A DNA stretch of 64,000 bases from Dokdonella fugitiva (GTDB lineage: Bacteria; Pseudomonadota; Gammaproteobacteria; Xanthomonadales; Rhodanobacteraceae): NCBI RefSeq assembly GCF_004342425.1, contig NZ_SLWQ01000001.1, forward strand, positions 825,280 to 889,279, read 5' to 3'. The translations under genes were made by a program, and so were the position numbers. Numbering within the stretch: position 1 is the first letter of the stretch; every line of letters begins with the position of its first letter. Shown here in pieces: positions 48,617 through 58,745 of the stretch. Below the pieces are notes generated by a model that made no database searches, was not told the origin of the DNA, and worked only from the letters and a program-made list of their open reading frames with translations.

Positions 48617-48943
48617 TCAGGGCGACGGCTTCCGCAGGCGGCGCAGGAACACGCCCATCTCCTTCGCGGCCTGTTCGTCGCCGCGCGCGCGTGCGACCGC
48701 GATGCCGCGCTCGAAGGCGTCGATCGCGCCGGCGATGTCGCCGCCGTCGGCGAGGGCGCGCCCGAGCAGCTTCCACGCCGCCGAATACTGCGGATCGAAC
48801 GCGAGCGCTTCGCGCAACGCGACCGCCGCACCCGCGGCATCGCCTTGCCCGAGCAGTGCGTTGCCGAGCGAGAAGCGCAGCAAGGCGCCGTCGCGGGGGC
48901 CACCGAGCTGGGTACGCAGGCGGGCGATGAAGTCCGGCTCCAT
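48617..48943 (-). CDS. Small TPR-repeat protein
   Basis: A 108-residue protein with two to three tetratricopeptide repeats: LRFSLGNALLGQGDAAGAAV, ALREALAFDPQYSAAWKLLG and ALADGGDIAGAIDAFERGI. A basic C-terminal tail (FLRRLRKPSP) follows. Such proteins mediate protein contacts; the partner is unknown. ATG 48943 (MEPDFIARL) is preferred, and a longer start at 49030 is possible. Confidence 0.8.
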   Translation of the reverse strand: MEPDFIARLRTQLGGPRDGALLRFSLGNALLGQGDAAGAAVALREALAFDPQYSAAWKLLGRALADGGDIAGAIDAFERGIAVARARGDEQAAKEMGVFLRRLRKPSP

Positions 48944-49164
48944 CCGCCCATCATCGCGCGTCGGCGCACCGGATACACGCGGCACGACAGGATCCATCGA
49001 AACTCCCGGTTCGGCAGGCGACCGTTGCAACGCACGACCGCGCCCCGGGATGACGCGGCACGAGCAAAAGCCTGAAACACGGGCCAGGCCTCGGTCGGCG
49101 CGGCGTGCGGCCCGCGTCGCCGGTCACTCGCACGACCATGGCGGGAGCCGCCTCGCGGCGGGTC

Positions 49165-50400
49165 TCACCCGCCGGCGCGATGGATGTCGTGCGTGACGAC
49201 GCCGAGGCCGCGCTCGGGCAGCGTGAAATAGTCGGGTCGGTCGAGGCTGCGGCGCATGTCGTCGCGGCCGAGGGCCCAGTGCTCGCGCATCGTCGCCGCG
49301 CCGAACGCGTAGTCCTTGTACTGCTCCTCGTAGGACTTGGCGCGGTAGATGAGGTGCACGATGTTGAAGACGCGGTCGCACAGCCATGGTTCGAGCTCGG
49401 CACGCAGCCCGTCCGGCAGGCGGCCCGCGGGCACGCGCTCGAGCAGCAGGCCGAGCGCGTTGCGCAGGCGCTGGCGCGCGGCGACCTGGTCGGTGCCCTG
49501 GCGCGTGCGGCTGGAGTACTGGATGTCCTTCTGGCGTTCGAGCACGTCGAGCACGGTCTTCGGCAGCGGTCCGCGCGCGCTCCACAGGTCGACCTGCAGC
49601 ACGAGCGTGTCGCGCCGCGGTTGCGACTCCAGCACGTATTCGAGCGGCGTGTTGGAGACGAGGCCGCCATCCCAGTAGAGTTCGCCGTCGACGGCGACGG
49701 CCGGGAACGCGGGCGGCAGCGCGCCCGAGGCGAGGATGTGCTCGGGCCGGATGCGTTCGCGCGCGGAATCGAAGTAGCGGAAGTTGCCGGTCGCGACGTG
49801 CGTCGCACCGACCGACAGGCGCACGCCGTCCGCATTGAGGCGGTCGAAGTCGACCAGTCGCTCGAGCGTCGCCTTCAGCGGCGCGGTGTCGTAGAAGCTC
49901 GTCGCCGCGGCGCTGCCGTCGCTGAAGGCGAACGGCGGCGGCAGGCGTGGCGTGAAGAAGCCTTGCTGGCCGTGCGCGAGCGCGCCCCAGGCACCGAGCG
50001 CGTTGAGCCAGGCGTTGAGCGGCGTGCTCGGCGGCAACCATTCGGCGATGCCGGCGAGCGCGACGAGCGGCCAGCCGACCGCGCCCGCAGGGGCGCAGAT
50101 CGTCTGCCAGAACTCGCGCAGGCGCTCGACGCGCCGCTCGGGGGCGTTGCCGGCGAGGATCGCGGCGTTGATCGCGCCGATCGACGTGCCGGCGAACCAG
50201 CTCGGCCGGATGCCGGCCTCGTGCAGCGCCTCGTACACGCCACACTGGTAGGCGCCCAGCGCACCGCCACCCTGCAGCACGAGCGCGACCGTTTCGTAGC
50301 GCCGTGCCGATTCCAGCGGCGTAGGCGTCGCGCCGCGCGCCGGGCGCGCGTTCGATGCCCGGCGGCCGGCGACCGGCGCCCGGCGCGTCACTGCATGCAC
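49165..50400 (-). CDS. Patatin-like phospholipase with DUF3734
   Basis: A 411-residue protein. The patatin domain spans about residues 38-250, with oxyanion loop [20 protein letters not shown], nucleophile serine in [13 protein letters not shown] (GxSxG) and catalytic aspartate in [17 protein letters not shown]-terminal DUF3734-type domain (residues 270-400) has [18 protein letters not shown]. Proteins with this pair of domains are often encoded next to 3-hydroxybutyrate dehydrogenase, as here, and have been linked to polyhydroxybutyrate or lipid turnover. ATG 50400 lies inside the end of that gene (13-base overlap), so translation is probably coupled. Confidence 0.92.
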   Translation of the reverse strand: MHAVTRRAPVAGRRASNARPARGATPTPLESARRYETVALVLQGGGALGAYQCGVYEALHEAGIRPSWFAGTSIGAINAAILAGNAPERRVERLREFWQTICAPAGAVGWPLVALAGIAEWLPPSTPLNAWLNALGAWGALAHGQQGFFTPRLPPPFAFSDGSAAATSFYDTAPLKATLERLVDFDRLNADGVRLSVGATHVATGNFRYFDSARERIRPEHILASGALPPAFPAVAVDGELYWDGGLVSNTPLEYVLESQPRRDTLVLQVDLWSARGPLPKTVLDVLERQKDIQYSSRTRQGTDQVAARQRLRNALGLLLERVPAGRLPDGLRAELEPWLCDRVFNIVHLIYRAKSYEEQYKDYAFGAATMREHWALGRDDMRRSLDRPDYFTLPERGLGVVTHDIHRAGG

Positions 50401-51170
50401 CAGCCGTGACTGACGACGATGCTCTGCCCGGTCAGGGCATTGGTCTCGAAGCCGGCGAAGAACAGCGCGCAGGCGGCGACGTCGTCGACCGTCGTGAACT
50501 CGCCGTCGACGGTGTCCTTGAGCATGATCTTCTTCACGACGTCGTCCTCGGAGATGCCGAACTCCTTCGCCTGCTCCGGGATCTGCTTCTCGACGAGCGG
50601 CGTGCGCACGAAGCCGGGGCAGATCACGTTGGCGCGCACGCCGTGATCGGCGCCTTCCTTCGCGACGACCTTGGCGAGGCCGATGAGGCCGTGCTTGGCG
50701 GTCACGTACGGCGCCTTCAGCTTCGACGCTTCCTTCGAATGCACCGAACCCATGTAGATGATCGCGCCGCCCTTGCCGCGCGCGTACATGTGGCGCAGGC
50801 AGGCGCGCGTGGTGAGGAACGCGCCGTCGACGTGGATCGCCATGAGCTTCTTCCAGTCGGCGTAGCTGAACTTGTCGACCGGATTGACGATCTGGATGCC
50901 CGCGTTGGAGACGAGGATGTCGACCGCGCCGAGCTGCTTCACGACCGCGTCGACGCCGGCGTCGACCGCCGCTTCGTCGGTCACGTCCATCGCGATGCCG
51001 ATCGCCTTGCCGCCCTTGTCGACCAGTTCCTTCGCGGTGGCCTGGGCGCCGGCGAGGTTGAGGTCGGCGATCGCGACCGCGGCACCGTTCGCCGCGTACA
51101 CCTCGGCGATGCGCTTGCCGATGCCGCTGGCTGCACCCGTCACGATTGCCACTTTGCCGTCGAGTCGCAT
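50388..51170 (-). CDS. bdhA: 3-hydroxybutyrate dehydrogenase
   Basis: A 260-residue short-chain dehydrogenase that interconverts (R)-3-hydroxybutyrate and acetoacetate with NAD+. The cofactor motif is [12 protein letters not shown], the NAG motif VSNAGIQIV, and the catalytic residues are in [22 protein letters not shown] (S..Y...K). Family-specific stretches are [16 protein letters not shown], and the end [11 protein letters not shown]. It forms a unit with the overlapping patatin gene, and the phasin-like protein at 18140 hints at a PHB cycle in the organism. Confidence 0.93.
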   Translation of the reverse strand: MRLDGKVAIVTGAASGIGKRIAEVYAANGAAVAIADLNLAGAQATAKELVDKGGKAIGIAMDVTDEAAVDAGVDAVVKQLGAVDILVSNAGIQIVNPVDKFSYADWKKLMAIHVDGAFLTTRACLRHMYARGKGGAIIYMGSVHSKEASKLKAPYVTAKHGLIGLAKVVAKEGADHGVRANVICPGFVRTPLVEKQIPEQAKEFGISEDDVVKKIMLKDTVDGEFTTVDDVAACALFFAGFETNALTGQSIVVSHGWCMQ

Positions 51171-51202
51171 GGGATTTCCTTCATTCCGGGGGCGCATCGC
51201 GC

Positions 51203-51242
51203 CGAAAAAAAAGGGCGTCCGTCGCGGAAAACGACGGCGCCC
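51203..51242 (-). terminator. Rho-independent terminator after ntrX
   Basis: GGGCGTCCGTCG (51213-51224) pairs with CGACGGCGCCC (51232-51242) with one bulge. On the minus strand the stem is followed by a run of eight T (51212-51205). It closes the minus-strand transcript of the def-to-ntrX cluster. Confidence 0.82.
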
Positions 51243-51399
51243 AGGGGAGTGTGTTTGAAGCTGATCGATAGGACCGGGCAACGAGGCGGAAGTTCCGCAC
51301 TGCAGCAAAACGATAGCTGAACGCCCGGACGGCGTCACGGGCCGGCGCGTGCCTCGTCGATTCCGCCCGCCGCGTCGTTGCGGCCGGGCCGGCCCGGGT

Positions 51400-52800
51400 T
51401 CACGGCGTCGGCACGCCCTGGCCTTCACGCGCGGGCATGCGCGGGTCGATGTCGAGGTCCTTGAGCTTGCGGTACAGGTGCGTGCGTTCCATGCCGACCG
51501 CCTTGGCGAGCTTGCCGACGCTGCCGCCGGCCGCGTCGAGCTGGTGCAGCAGGTAGGCGCGCTCGAACTGCTCGCGCGCCTCGCGCAGCGGCAGCGAGAA
51601 ATCGATGCCGGCGACGCCGGGCACGGGCGCCGCCACCGCGCCGCCCGAACCGAGCGCGGCTTCCACTTCCTCGAGCGTGACCTCGCTCGTGCTGCCGAGC
51701 ACGAGCAGGCGCTGCACGAGGTTGCGCAGCTCGCGCAGGTTGCCCGGCCACGCGTAGTGGCGCAGGCGGTTCTGCACCGCGACCGGGAAATTGCGGTACG
51801 GCAGCTGGTCGCGGTTGGCGAACCAGTCGGTGTGGTAGCGCAGGAGTTCGGGGATGTCGTCGCCCCGCTCGCGCAGCGGCGGCACGGCGAGCGGCACGAT
51901 CTTGAGCTGGTAGTAGAGCTCCTCGCGGAAGCGTCCCGCCGCGACGAGGGCGCCGAGGTCGTGCGCGGTCGCGGCGATCACGCGCGCGTCGAGCGCGACC
52001 GGTTCATGCCCGCCGCAGCGGATCAGGGCGCGCCGTTCGATCACGCTCGACAGGCGCAATTGCAGTTCGGGGTCGAGTTCGGCGACCTCGTCGAGGTAGA
52101 GCGTGCCGCCGTTCGCCTGCTCGAACAGGCCGTGCTGCACGCCGTTCGCATCCTCGGCGCCGAACAGCGCGAGCGCGGCGGTCTCGCGCGCGATCGCGCC
52201 GGCGGCGACCGTCACGAACGGACCGGCGCGACGCGCGCTGCGGTCGTGCAGCGCGCGCGCGATCGTTTCCTTGCCGGTGCCGGGCTCGCCGACGACGAGC
52301 ACGCCGGTGTCGTGCGCGGCGATCTTGTCGATCTGCGCGCGCAGCGCCTGCATCGCGCGGCCGGATCCGACGAGGTCGCCCGGTGCGGGCAGCTGGCGGC
52401 GCAGGCCTTCGTTCTCGCGCTTGAGGCGGCCGGCCTCGAGCGCGTGGCCGACGACGAGCAGCAGCTTGGCAAGCGAAATGGGTTTCTCGATGAAGTCCCA
52501 TGCGCCGAGCCGCGTCGCCTCGACCGCGGTTTCGACGGTGCCGTGGCCGCTGATCATGATGACCGGGCACGGCAGGCCGCCGCGCTCGTTCCACTCGCGC
52601 AACAGGCTCACGCCGTCGAGGTCGGGCATCCAGATGTCGAGGAGCACGACGTCCGGCCGCTGCCTCCGGCGGGCTTCGCGCGCCGCCGCGGCGGACTCGG
52701 CGAGATCGACCGCATAGCCTTCGTCCTCGAGGATGTCGCGGATCGTCGAGCGGATGTCCGGCTCGTCGTCGACCACGAGTACGCGTGCGGCTGCGGCCAT
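51400..52800 (-). CDS. ntrX: NtrX-like response regulator with AAA+ domain
   Basis: A 466-residue regulator. The receiver (residues 5-120) has Asp55 in VLLDIWMPD, the AAA+ domain has Walker A GEPGTGKE and Walker [10 protein letters not shown], and the C-terminal Fis helix-turn-helix is [20 protein letters not shown]. In the AAA+ domain, the segment that normally holds the sigma-54 contact motif GAFTGA reads [20 protein letters not shown], so that motif is missing and sigma-54 activation is doubtful. It pairs with the NtrY-like kinase immediately upstream and ends the cluster before a terminator. Confidence 0.9.
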   Translation of the reverse strand: MAAAARVLVVDDEPDIRSTIRDILEDEGYAVDLAESAAAAREARRRQRPDVVLLDIWMPDLDGVSLLREWNERGGLPCPVIMISGHGTVETAVEATRLGAWDFIEKPISLAKLLLVVGHALEAGRLKRENEGLRRQLPAPGDLVGSGRAMQALRAQIDKIAAHDTGVLVVGEPGTGKETIARALHDRSARRAGPFVTVAAGAIARETAALALFGAEDANGVQHGLFEQANGGTLYLDEVAELDPELQLRLSSVIERRALIRCGGHEPVALDARVIAATAHDLGALVAAGRFREELYYQLKIVPLAVPPLRERGDDIPELLRYHTDWFANRDQLPYRNFPVAVQNRLRHYAWPGNLRELRNLVQRLLVLGSTSEVTLEEVEAALGSGGAVAAPVPGVAGIDFSLPLREAREQFERAYLLHQLDAAGGSVGKLAKAVGMERTHLYRKLKDLDIDPRMPAREGQGVPTP

Positions 52801-52897
52801 CGCCCGTTCCAGCGTTGCAAAAAGGAGACAGCGAGGATAGCGCGAGCGAGCGCTGCACGCGATGCCATGCCGGCGGTCGCCACCCGCCGCGGCTGCC

Positions 52898-55066
52898 TCA
52901 ATCCGCCGAGGTGTCGAGCGGCAGCCGCACGGTGAAGCGGGCGCCGCCCTCGGCGCGGTTCTCCGCGCGCACGCTGCCGCCGTGCTCCTCGGCGATCTTC
53001 TTCACCACGGCGAGGCCGAGCCCGGTGCCGCGTGCCTTGCTGCTCGTGTACGGCTCGAACCAGCGTTCGCCGAAGTCCGCCGGCAGTCCCGGGCCGTTGT
53101 CGGCCACCGACAGCTCGACCCACGGTTCTGCGTCCTCGTCGAGCACGCGCGTGGTGACGACGAGCTGCGGCTTGTGCACGTCGCCGATCGCCTCGAGTGC
53201 GTTCTTGATGAGGTTGTGCAGCGCCTGGCGCAGGCGCACCGCGTCGACGCGCACGCGCGGCTCGCCGTCAGCGAAGCGGCGCGCGAGGCTCAGACGCTGG
53301 TCGTTCTCGTACAGGTCGAGCACTTCGCCGAGCAGCGCGTGCAGCGCGAGCGGGCGCGGCGCGAGCTGCGGCGGCCGCGCGTAGTCGCCGAACGCGTTGA
53401 CCATCGTCTTGAGCGCCTCGACCTGGCTCACGATCGTGTGCGTGGCACGATCGATGAGCTCGCCTTCCTCCGGCGCGAGGCGACCGAGGAAGCGCCGGCG
53501 CAGGCGCTCGGCGGCGAGCTGGATGGGCGTCAGCGGGTTCTTCACCTCGTGCGCGAGGCGCCGTGCGACTTCGCCCCAGGCCGCGTCGCGCTGCGCGCGG
53601 TTGAGCACGGTGAGGTCGTCGAACACGGCGACGTAGCCGGCCTGCGCGGGCAGCGCGGTGCCACGCACCATGAGGCTGCGCCGGCCCTGCGCGGTGTCGA
53701 GCACGACTTCCTCGCGCCACTCGCGCACGTCGTCGCGCAGGTGCCGCGCGAGCGGCTCGGTGAACGGCGCGAGCGCGGGGTGGTGCTTGCCGATCTCGCC
53801 GGCGCTCGCGCCGAGATGCTGTTCGAAGTCGACGCCGAGGATCGTGTCGGCGGCGCGGTTGGCCACGCGCAGGCGACCATCGCGGTCGAAGCCGAGCACG
53901 CCCGCGGACAGGCGTTCGAGCACGGCTTCGAGCCAGGCGCGCTGCTGCTCGGTTTCGCGCGCGCTCTTCTGCGCGCGTGCGCCTGCGAACTCGAGTTCGC
54001 GCGTCATCTGCGCGAACGAGGCGACGAGGAAGCCGAACTCGTCGTCGCTCGGCGTCGGCAGCGGCGTGTCGTAGCGGCCCGCGCCGACCGCGCGCGTCGC
54101 CGCGGCGAGGCGGCCGATCGGCGCGACGAGCCGGCGCGCGAGGCCGAACGCGGCGAGCACGACGACGAGCACCGACAGCAGCAGCACGAAGGTGAGGATC
54201 AGCGCGAACGTGAGCTTGAGCGAACCGCGCAGGAACTTCAGGCGCTGGAAGTCGAAGTTCGCGCGTTCGATGCGCGCGGTCAGCGGTTGCAGCCGCGGCG
54301 GCAGAGGGAACAGCCCCTGCAGCAGCCGCTCCTGCGCCTGCACGCCGCCGGCGGTAGTGATCGGCAGCACGACGCGCAAGGCGAGGCCGTTGCCGAACGG
54401 TTCGGCCGCGGCGTAGCGGCGATCGCCCTGCACGCGCAGCAGTACCGCGCCGTCGGGAATCGGCGGGTCGAGGTAGCGCGGATCGGAACTCGCGCTCGCC
54501 TCGATGCGCCCGTCGGCGCCGAGCACGCTGAGCTGGATCGCGCCGAGCGCGTCGATCGCACCGTCGAGCAGCTCCTGCGCGCGTTCGGCCGGTTCCTCGC
54601 CGAGCCGCTGCGCGAGTTGCGCGCTCGCGCCCTCGTCGCGGTGCAGGTGCTCGTCGATGACGACGCGCCCGAGTTCGAGCGCGTCGTCGAGCGCCTGCTC
54701 GAGGCGCAGGTTGAACCAGTTGTCGATCGTCGCGTCGAGGAAGCGCAGCGCGAACCCGTAGACGACCACGCTCGCCGGCAAGGCGAGCAGGATCAGCAGG
54801 CGCAGCAGGCGCCGATTGAGGCGCGCGCCCGGCGCGCCGCGCAGCACGTCGGCGCGCAGGCGCCACAGGCGCAGTGCGATCGCGCCGACCAGCACGACGA
54901 GCGCGACCAGCGCCGCGCCGAGCACCCAGCGGTAGTGCGCGGCGAAGCGCGCGCTGTCGGCGGCCGCGTCTTCGGCGAGCTTGAGCGAGGCGACCAGCAG
55001 CGCCGCGACCGCGAGCGCGGGCAGCACGCGGCGCAGCAGGAAGGTCAGCGCGTCGCGGCCGGCCAT
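52898..55066 (-). CDS. ntrY: NtrY-like membrane sensor histidine kinase
   Basis: A 722-residue kinase. N-terminal helices at about residues 10-30, 45-65 and 88-110 precede a long periplasmic sensor region (residues 115-300), a further helix at about 305-330 (LILTFVLLLSVLVVVLAAFG), HAMP (335-390), PAS (about 400-490), HisKA with RRLAHEVKNPLTPIQ, and HATPase with NLIKNALEAI, VADNGPGLP and GTGLGLAVVKKIAEEHGG. This order is that of NtrY. ATG 55066 overlaps the DUF4390 gene by 22 bases. The signal is unknown; nitrogen and redox roles are known in alphaproteobacteria. Confidence 0.92.
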   Translation of the reverse strand: MAGRDALTFLLRRVLPALAVAALLVASLKLAEDAAADSARFAAHYRWVLGAALVALVVLVGAIALRLWRLRADVLRGAPGARLNRRLLRLLILLALPASVVVYGFALRFLDATIDNWFNLRLEQALDDALELGRVVIDEHLHRDEGASAQLAQRLGEEPAERAQELLDGAIDALGAIQLSVLGADGRIEASASSDPRYLDPPIPDGAVLLRVQGDRRYAAAEPFGNGLALRVVLPITTAGGVQAQERLLQGLFPLPPRLQPLTARIERANFDFQRLKFLRGSLKLTFALILTFVLLLSVLVVVLAAFGLARRLVAPIGRLAAATRAVGAGRYDTPLPTPSDDEFGFLVASFAQMTRELEFAGARAQKSARETEQQRAWLEAVLERLSAGVLGFDRDGRLRVANRAADTILGVDFEQHLGASAGEIGKHHPALAPFTEPLARHLRDDVREWREEVVLDTAQGRRSLMVRGTALPAQAGYVAVFDDLTVLNRAQRDAAWGEVARRLAHEVKNPLTPIQLAAERLRRRFLGRLAPEEGELIDRATHTIVSQVEALKTMVNAFGDYARPPQLAPRPLALHALLGEVLDLYENDQRLSLARRFADGEPRVRVDAVRLRQALHNLIKNALEAIGDVHKPQLVVTTRVLDEDAEPWVELSVADNGPGLPADFGERWFEPYTSSKARGTGLGLAVVKKIAEEHGGSVRAENRAEGGARFTVRLPLDTSAD

Positions 55067-55623
55067 GTGCTGTCCGCGGAGGCGAGGCGCCACGCCGGCT
55101 CGAACAACGCCGGCAGGCGCAGCGCGCCCGGCAGCGCGGTGGGATCGATCGCCGCGCGCACGTGCAGCGGCGTATCGGGAGCGAGCCGCGCGAAGGCTTC
55201 GGGCAGGCCCATGCGCAGCGAGCCGAGCGCGGAGACGAGATAGGCCTGGGTCGCGAAGCTGCGCACGTCGTCGCTGTCGCCGACGCGCAGCTGGTAGCGG
55301 CGCGACAGCGGGTAGTAGCGCAGCTCGATCGCGCGCGTCGCCCGTGCCTGCACGTGCGGCCAGTCGCCGGCACGCACGTCGATCGCGAACGTGATCGGGA
55401 TGCCGTGATCGAGTGCGTCCTGCATCGGCCCGCTGAGGCGGCAGTCGAGTCCGAGTTCGAGCACGGCGCCGGTCACGCCGGGGTAGAGCTGCGCGCCGCG
55501 AACGCCGAGCGCGCCGGGCGGCGCGAGCAGGCCGCAGGCGGCGAGCATGCCCGCGAGCGCGCCGGCGGCGAGCACGCGCGCGCCGCGCCGGATCCACTCA
55601 TGACTGCTTTTCGACCAGTGCAT
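55045..55623 (-). CDS. DUF4390 lipoprotein
   Basis: A 192-residue protein with a lipobox near residue 30 (GMLAACG), so probably membrane-anchored in the periplasm. The DUF4390 domain contains GVRGAQLYPGVTGAVLELGL, ALDHGIPITFAIDV and IELRYYPLSRRYQLRV. DUF4390 genes regularly lie between rsmB and ntrY in this part of the proteobacteria, and the function is unknown. ATG 55623 lies inside the end of rsmB (26-base overlap), the only plausible start that includes the signal peptide. Confidence 0.87.
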   Translation of the reverse strand: MHWSKSSHEWIRRGARVLAAGALAGMLAACGLLAPPGALGVRGAQLYPGVTGAVLELGLDCRLSGPMQDALDHGIPITFAIDVRAGDWPHVQARATRAIELRYYPLSRRYQLRVGDSDDVRSFATQAYLVSALGSLRMGLPEAFARLAPDTPLHVRAAIDPTALPGALRLPALFEPAWRLASADSTWPAATR

Positions 55624-56953
55624 AGTAGAAGCCGTCCATGCCGCCCTCGCCCGGCAGGTTCTGGCGACCGACGCCGGCGGCATGGCCATGGCCGTCGTCG
55701 AGCGGCACCGCGCGTGCATCATCCCGGCCACGCAGGAACTCGGCAAGCACGCCTTCATTTTCGGCGCGCAGCAGCGAGCAGGTCGCGTACAGCAGGCGTC
55801 CGCCGGGCGCGAGCAGCGGCCACAGCGCGGCGAGCAGGCGCGCCTGCGTGGCGACGAGGGGCGCGACGTCGGCGCCGCGCCGGTGCAGCTTGATGTCGGG
55901 CTGGCGCCGCACGATGCCGGTCGCCGAACACGGCGCGTCGACGAGGATGCGCTGGAACGGCTTGCCATCCCACCACCCTTCCGGTTCGCCGGCGTCGCCG
56001 GCGACGATCGTCGCGGCGAGGCCGAGGCGGTCGAGGTTTTCGCGCACGCGCGGCAGGCGCGCGGGGTCGGCATCGAGCGCGACGAGGTCGATGTCGGCGC
56101 GCTCGAGCAGGTGCGCGCTCTTGCCGCCCGGCGCGGCGCAGGCATCGAGCACGCGCATGCCGGCGGCCGGCGCGAGCAGGTCGGCGACACGCTGCGCGGC
56201 GCCGTCCTGCACCGAGAAGGCGCCCTCGGCGTAGCCGGGCAGGCGCGTCACGTCGGCGCTCGCTGCGAGCACGATCGCATCGGCGAGCGCGTCGGGTGCG
56301 AGCGCCGCGATGCCCGCGTCCGCGAGCCGCGCGAGCAGTGCTTCGCGCGTCGTGCGGCGGCGGTTGAGGCGCAGGGTCAGCGGCGCCTCGCGGTTGTTCG
56401 CGGCGAGGATCGCCGCCGCCTGGCCGGGCCAGTCGCGCTCGATCGCATCGACGAGCCAGCGCGGATGCGCGTGGCGCGTGACCGGATCGCGATCGAGTTC
56501 GGCCTCGAGCGAGGCGCGTTCGCGCAGGAAGCGCCGCAGCAGCGCGTTGGCGAGGCCGGCGTACTGCGGCTGGCCGAGCGCGCGCACCGCTTCGACCGAA
56601 GCCGCGACGACCGCGTATTCGGGCAGGCCGAGCACGGCGACCTGGGCGAACGCGAGCACGAGCAGCGCACGCACCTCGCGCGCCTTCGGCGGCAATGGCT
56701 TGTCGAGCAGGCGCGCGAGGGCGGCATCGAAGCGCAGCCACCAGCGCGAAGCTTCGAACAGCGTGGCGGCGAACAGCGCGCGATCACGCGCATCGGCAAT
56801 GCGCGGGTTCGCCTCGGCGAGCGCACTGCGCAGTGAAGCGCCGTCGAGCGCGACGCGCGCGAGCGCACGGGCGGCATCGGCACGCAGCGCAGCGCCGGGC
56901 GGCACCGCCTGCGCACGCGCGCGGCGCGGGGAACCTTGCGGCGGGCGGCTCAC
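55598..56953 (-). CDS. rsmB: 16S rRNA (cytosine(967)-C(5))-methyltransferase
   Basis: A 451-residue enzyme that methylates C967 of 16S rRNA. An N-terminal NusB-like RNA-binding domain (residues 15-150) precedes the Rossmann methyltransferase domain. SAM motif I is [17 protein letters not shown], the catalytic PC motif is [18 protein letters not shown], and the second cysteine is in LLYATCSLL. The length agrees with E. coli RsmB (429). Start: GTG 56953, sharing GTGA with the fmt stop. Confidence 0.95.
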   Translation of the reverse strand: MSRPPQGSPRRARAQAVPPGAALRADAARALARVALDGASLRSALAEANPRIADARDRALFAATLFEASRWWLRFDAALARLLDKPLPPKAREVRALLVLAFAQVAVLGLPEYAVVAASVEAVRALGQPQYAGLANALLRRFLRERASLEAELDRDPVTRHAHPRWLVDAIERDWPGQAAAILAANNREAPLTLRLNRRRTTREALLARLADAGIAALAPDALADAIVLAASADVTRLPGYAEGAFSVQDGAAQRVADLLAPAAGMRVLDACAAPGGKSAHLLERADIDLVALDADPARLPRVRENLDRLGLAATIVAGDAGEPEGWWDGKPFQRILVDAPCSATGIVRRQPDIKLHRRGADVAPLVATQARLLAALWPLLAPGGRLLYATCSLLRAENEGVLAEFLRGRDDARAVPLDDGHGHAAGVGRQNLPGEGGMDGFYYALVEKQS

Positions 56954-57885
56954 GCGGCGACGCCGTCGCGGCGCGCATTGAGCCAGTCGCGCACCGCGAT
57001 GCGGCGGCCACCTTCGCGTTGCAGCTCGGTGATGCGCAGCACGCCGGCAGCGGTCGCGACGTCGATCGCGTCGCGGTGCCGCGCGACCACCTCGCCCGGC
57101 GCGCCACCCGCGGCACCGTCGACCGCCTGCGCGGCCCAGATGCGCAGGCGCTCGCCGTCGATGACCGCTTCGGCCACCGGCCACGGGTCGAACGCCCGCA
57201 CCTTGCGCGCGAGCGCGAGTGCGGGTTCGTTCCAGTCGAGGCGCGCCTCGGCCTTGTCGAGCTTGTGCGCGTATTCGATGCCTTCGGCGCGCTGCGGAAT
57301 CGGCATCAGGGTCTCGCCGCGCAACACGCGCGCGAGCCCGTCGGCGAGCGTGCGCGCGCCGAGTTCGGCGAGGCGGTCGTGCAGGCTGCCGCCGGTGTCT
57401 TCCGGCGTGATCGGCGTGCGTGCCTCGAGCAGCACCGGCCCGGTATCGAGCCCCGCTTCCATCTGCATGAGGTCGACGCCGGTTTCGGCGTCGCCGGCGA
57501 GGATCGCGCGCTGGATCGGCGCCGCGCCGCGCCAGCGCGGCAGCAGCGACGCATGCACGTTCCAGCAGCCGAGCCGCGGCAGCGCGAGCACCGCCTTGGG
57601 CAGGATCAGGCCGTAGGCGACGACGACGACGAGGTCGGGCGCATGCGCGGCAAGGCGCGCACGCGCGCCTGCGTCACGCAAGGTCTCCGGCTGTTCCACC
57701 GGCACGTTCGCGGCGAGCGCCGCCTGCTTGACCGGGCTCGCCGCGAGCTTGCGCCCGCGCCCCGCCGGCCGGTCCGGCTGCGTGTAGACCGCGACCACCT
57801 CCGCCCCGCTCGCGAGGCACGCCCGGAGCGAAGGCACGGCGAACTCGGGTGTTCCGGCAAAGACGAGGCGCAACGGTCGGGGCAT
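56950..57885 (-). CDS. fmt: Methionyl-tRNA formyltransferase
   Basis: A 311-residue enzyme that formylates initiator Met-tRNA. Motifs: [15 protein letters not shown], the loop [13 protein letters not shown], catalytic [16 protein letters not shown] (Asn and His) and GLDTGPVLL, and a C-terminal OB-like domain. The length is that of E. coli Fmt (315). It follows def, as in most bacteria, but 142 bases apart with a palindromic repeat between them. Confidence 0.97.
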   Translation of the reverse strand: MPRPLRLVFAGTPEFAVPSLRACLASGAEVVAVYTQPDRPAGRGRKLAASPVKQAALAANVPVEQPETLRDAGARARLAAHAPDLVVVVAYGLILPKAVLALPRLGCWNVHASLLPRWRGAAPIQRAILAGDAETGVDLMQMEAGLDTGPVLLEARTPITPEDTGGSLHDRLAELGARTLADGLARVLRGETLMPIPQRAEGIEYAHKLDKAEARLDWNEPALALARKVRAFDPWPVAEAVIDGERLRIWAAQAVDGAAGGAPGEVVARHRDAIDVATAAGVLRITELQREGGRRIAVRDWLNARRDGVAA

Positions 57886-57930
57886 GGCAATTCGATCGGG
57901 CAGGAAGGCGAAAGCGGGAAGATTGAAACA

Positions 57931-57993
57931 CGAAGGACACGACGGACACGAAGGGAAAAACCGATCTCTCCTTCGTGTCCTTCGTGTCCTTCG
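57931..57993. repeat. Palindromic 9-base-unit repeat between def and fmt
   Basis: The left arm (57931-57954) is built from three imperfect units of CGAAGGACA. The right arm (57970-57993) is its reverse complement with one mismatch in 24, around a 15-base loop. Sequences of the kind ACACGAAGGACACGAAGG recur as intergenic elements in many bacterial genomes. Here it lies within the def-fmt transcript and would form a long stem. Confidence 0.8.
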
Positions 57994-58027
57994 TGTCGAA
58001 GGCTTTTCGACCCGGCCGGCGGCGGCG

Positions 58028-58531
58028 TCAGGCGGTCTGGCGGCGCTTCTTCTCGAGGCGCTTCAGCAGCAGGGAGCGCTTGAGCGGTGACAGGTGGTCG
58101 ACGAAGACCTTGCCGACGAGGTGGTCCATCTCGTGCTGGATGCACACCGCGAGCGGCCCTTCGAAGTCGCGTTCGAATGCGTTGCCGTCGGCGTCCTGGG
58201 CGGCGACCTTCACGTGCAGCGCGCGCTCGACGTCGGCGAAGATGCCCGGGAACGACAGGCAGCCTTCCTGGAATACCTGCACGCCGTCCTTCTCGAGGAT
58301 GCGCGGATTGACCAGCACGATCGGCTGGTCGGAGTTCTCCGACATGTCGGCGACGAGCAGCTGCTGGTGCACGTTGACCTGGGTCGCGGCGAGGCCGACG
58401 CCCGGAGCCGCGTACATCGTCTCGAACATGTCGGCGACGAGCTGCCTGAGCGCGGCGTCGAACACGGTGACGGGCTGCGCCTTGGTGCGCAGGCGCGGAT
58501 CGGGGAATTCGAGGATCGGAAGCAGGGCCAT
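58028..58531 (-). CDS. def: Peptide deformylase
   Basis: A 167-residue metalloenzyme that removes the formyl group from nascent proteins. All three motifs are present: GVGLAATQV (motif 1), EGCLSFPG (motif 2, metal Cys) and QHEMDHLVG (motif 3, the two metal His and catalytic Glu). The length matches E. coli Def (169). It is the first gene of the minus-strand cluster through ntrX and divergent from the LysM gene. Confidence 0.97.
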   Translation of the reverse strand: MALLPILEFPDPRLRTKAQPVTVFDAALRQLVADMFETMYAAPGVGLAATQVNVHQQLLVADMSENSDQPIVLVNPRILEKDGVQVFQEGCLSFPGIFADVERALHVKVAAQDADGNAFERDFEGPLAVCIQHEMDHLVGKVFVDHLSPLKRSLLLKRLEKKRRQTA

Positions 58532-58745
58532 GGCAGTCCCAGTATGCGGCCGGGGCGGACGGGTGCAAGGGCCGGGCCAGCCATTCTAGCCGGCCGGGCC
58601 CGCCCACGGCAGCCCCGGCCGCCTGGCGACCACCCGCCGGGAGCGCCTGCGGTGGCGTTCCGGGGCTGCGACGCAGTTCGTTTTCCTGCGCCTAACTTTT
58701 CCATTACACTCGGGAAAACCTTTGGGGATCGGGGGATTGGCAGTC

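Noticed and set aside
57928..58002. CRISPR-like array of CGAAGGACA repeats
   Set aside because: Units are 9 bases without spacers and are arranged as an inverted repeat. There is no leader and no cas gene in the window.
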